From: Halogranum amylolyticum
Lineage (GTDB): Archaea > Halobacteriota > Halobacteria > Halobacteriales > Haloferacaceae
DNA: 64,000 nucleotides
Reading direction: 5' to 3'
Assembly: GCF_900110465.1 (NCBI RefSeq)
Contig: NZ_FODV01000019.1
Location: 1 to 64,000 of the forward strand
How positions within the stretch are numbered: position 1 is the first letter of the stretch; every line of letters starts with the position of its first letter. Of the stretch, positions 63,014 through 64,000 are shown one piece after another. Under the pieces are notes generated by a model, which was not told the origin of the DNA, searched no databases, and saw nothing but the letters and a program-made list of their open reading frames with translations. Made by a program: the position numbers and the translations under genes.

Positions 63014-63495
63014 CACGCTCAGAATATTATGCTACCGCTTTAATAAGATTCTGGCGGGAAAATTGGTTATAAAAGAGAATATTAATTACAATACTTTCTC
63101 TCTGTATTTAATAAACATCCACACTATCTCGTGTAATTGAACTTGTGTATTTGGGATGTGTCTCTCTTGGACGTGAGAGAGCAGAGCTTCCAATCAACAC
63201 TTCCGCGGATATCACACGACGGAGTGACCCGTTGGGAGAGAGCACCCCGCTGGACAAGGTGGAGCACGATGACTCGCCTCCGGTTGGAGCGGCAGTGACA
63301 CCGCCGTGACTCACCGCGAAAAGAGCGTACCAGCACAGACGACGCTCACGACGTTTCGAGAGTCGGAACCCTCTATCAACGTTCACGAGACGCGGTCTCG
63401 TGAGCCAACTCGAACCCCGATTCTGGTGACGACGACTGACTGGGATCCCCATGCAGGGGAACCTCCCCGCTTACGGCGAGGAGAACGTCACGAAA
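63014..63495. other. Gap with a solo IS200/605-type right end
   Basis: No complete gene is seen. On the plus strand 63459-63491 (GAACCTCCCCGCTTACGGCG then AGGAGAACGTCAC) resembles the right ends of the MITEs at 30569 and 55933, but no left end is found. A 70-codon open frame (63309-63518) runs into this end and is not believed. Confidence 0.4.
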
Positions 63496-64000
63496 TCAGT
63501 CGATCGATTGAAGCGTGATCGAACTCGCTTCGTAGTCTTCGATAATCGAGTTTTGTCCCCCGATGCTTACCTCGCCCACATCAGTTTCGAGGAAGAGACT
63601 CGTTTCCAAGGTGAAGTCGTTGGTCGGTGGCTCAACGAGAGCCTGCCGGATTCGGCTTATCGGCCCGGCGAGGGTTTCGCCATCGGTCGTCTCTACTTCT
63701 GCCCAGAGATCGGTCCCCGACTGTTGGTGCACCATTGCTTGGAGGACCGCCTGCCAGAACCAAGGGTAGGTTTTTGGAAGCTGATCTGGGGTGGTGACAG
63801 AGACTTCCGTCCCTGTTGGCCAGAGAGCACCAAAGAACATTCCACGAATCGATCCTGTAAGATGCTGCTCCGAGACCGCGACCCCGTCTCCGAGGTTATG
63901 GGCTCCAGACAGCAGTTGCGCATCGCCGATCAGCGCCGCCTCGCTTGTCGAACAGTCTGGTGATTGGGTATCGACTGCGAACAAGAACAGGAAACTCTCG
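63496..64000 (-). CDS. Unidentified gene running off the right edge (partial)
   Basis: The minus-strand frame enters from beyond 64000 (SFLFLFAVDTQSPDCSTSEA) and ends at TGA (63496-63498), with ALIGDAQLLSGAHNLGDGVA, SVTTPDQLPKTYPWFWQAVL and VGEVSIGGQNSIIEDYEASS. At least 165 residues. No family is recognised; the sequence looks soluble and beta-rich in its second half. Confidence 0.6.
   Translation of the reverse strand, partial: ESFLFLFAVDTQSPDCSTSEAALIGDAQLLSGAHNLGDGVAVSEQHLTGSIRGMFFGALWPTGTEVSVTTPDQLPKTYPWFWQAVLQAMVHQQSGTDLWAEVETTDGETLAGPISRIRQALVEPPTNDFTLETSLFLETDVGEVSIGGQNSIIEDYEASSITLQSID

Noticed and set aside
1-64000. CRISPR arrays, rRNA or tRNA genes, replication origin
   Set aside because: No regularly spaced repeats, no recognisable rRNA or tRNA, and no Orc/Cdc6 or Rep gene were found by reading.

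Overview
The window is a GC-rich stretch of haloarchaeal (class Halobacteria) DNA. Proteins are acidic. TATA-like boxes often lie about 26 to 33 bases before start codons, many leaders are very short, and there are Tat signals, lipoboxes and families (DUF3209, DUF7282, DUF7563, tandem UspA, DUF389) typical of this group. The dense IS relics, MITEs and broken genes from about 20 kb onward suggest a megaplasmid or an accessory chromosomal region. This is inference; no replication gene is visible.

0.2-21 kb: a corrin-ring (cobalamin) cluster. A winged-helix regulator (882-1697, minus) faces cbiT-cbiL-cbiF-cbiG-cbiH1-cbiH2-ferredoxin-LAGLIDADG-like protein-cbiX/ferredoxin fusion-DUF3209-beta-propeller, which are mostly overlapping and probably translationally coupled. 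On the minus strand lie a broken small gene, a 2Fe-2S protein, the cobalt transporter cbtA-cbtB and the AAA+/VWA chelatase subunit chlID. chlID is divergent from cobN-cbiC-cbiE, followed by a divergent cbiX paralogue. Together they import cobalt, insert it, and carry out the ring methylations and contraction. cbiD and cbiJ are not seen. The cluster ends in decayed cobT and cbiA remnants fused to a copied piece of the SLC13 transporter found at 57-59 kb.

21-24.9 kb: an IS1341-type element (tnpB plus a tiny ribbon-helix-helix-like gene) inserted in a DUF7282 exported-protein gene, then a P-type ATPase tail. 24.9-34.6 kb: an HTH regulator, a CPA2 antiporter, a zinc-finger protein, a PIN/wHTH toxin-antitoxin pair, a berberine-bridge-like oxidase, IS relics and a MITE, an UspA/APC-permease pair, and a shattered TrkA-type channel gene. 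34.6-45 kb: a Tat-exported esterase, a truncated lipoprotein, a CDF metal exporter between 29-bp direct repeats, a secreted protein, a CPBP protease, a heavy-metal P-type ATPase and UspA.

45-64 kb: carbohydrate-active secreted proteins (polysaccharide deacetylase, GH5-like, NosD-like), a Doc toxin, a TRAM protein, an unusual tyrosine recombinase, DUF389, a MITE derived from the same family as the IS1341 element, a tandem UspA, the SLC13/TrkA-C transporter, a truncated flavodoxin-reductase-like gene with a 10-G tract, and two tandem Tat-exported GH68 levansucrase-type genes. The last gene runs off the right edge.
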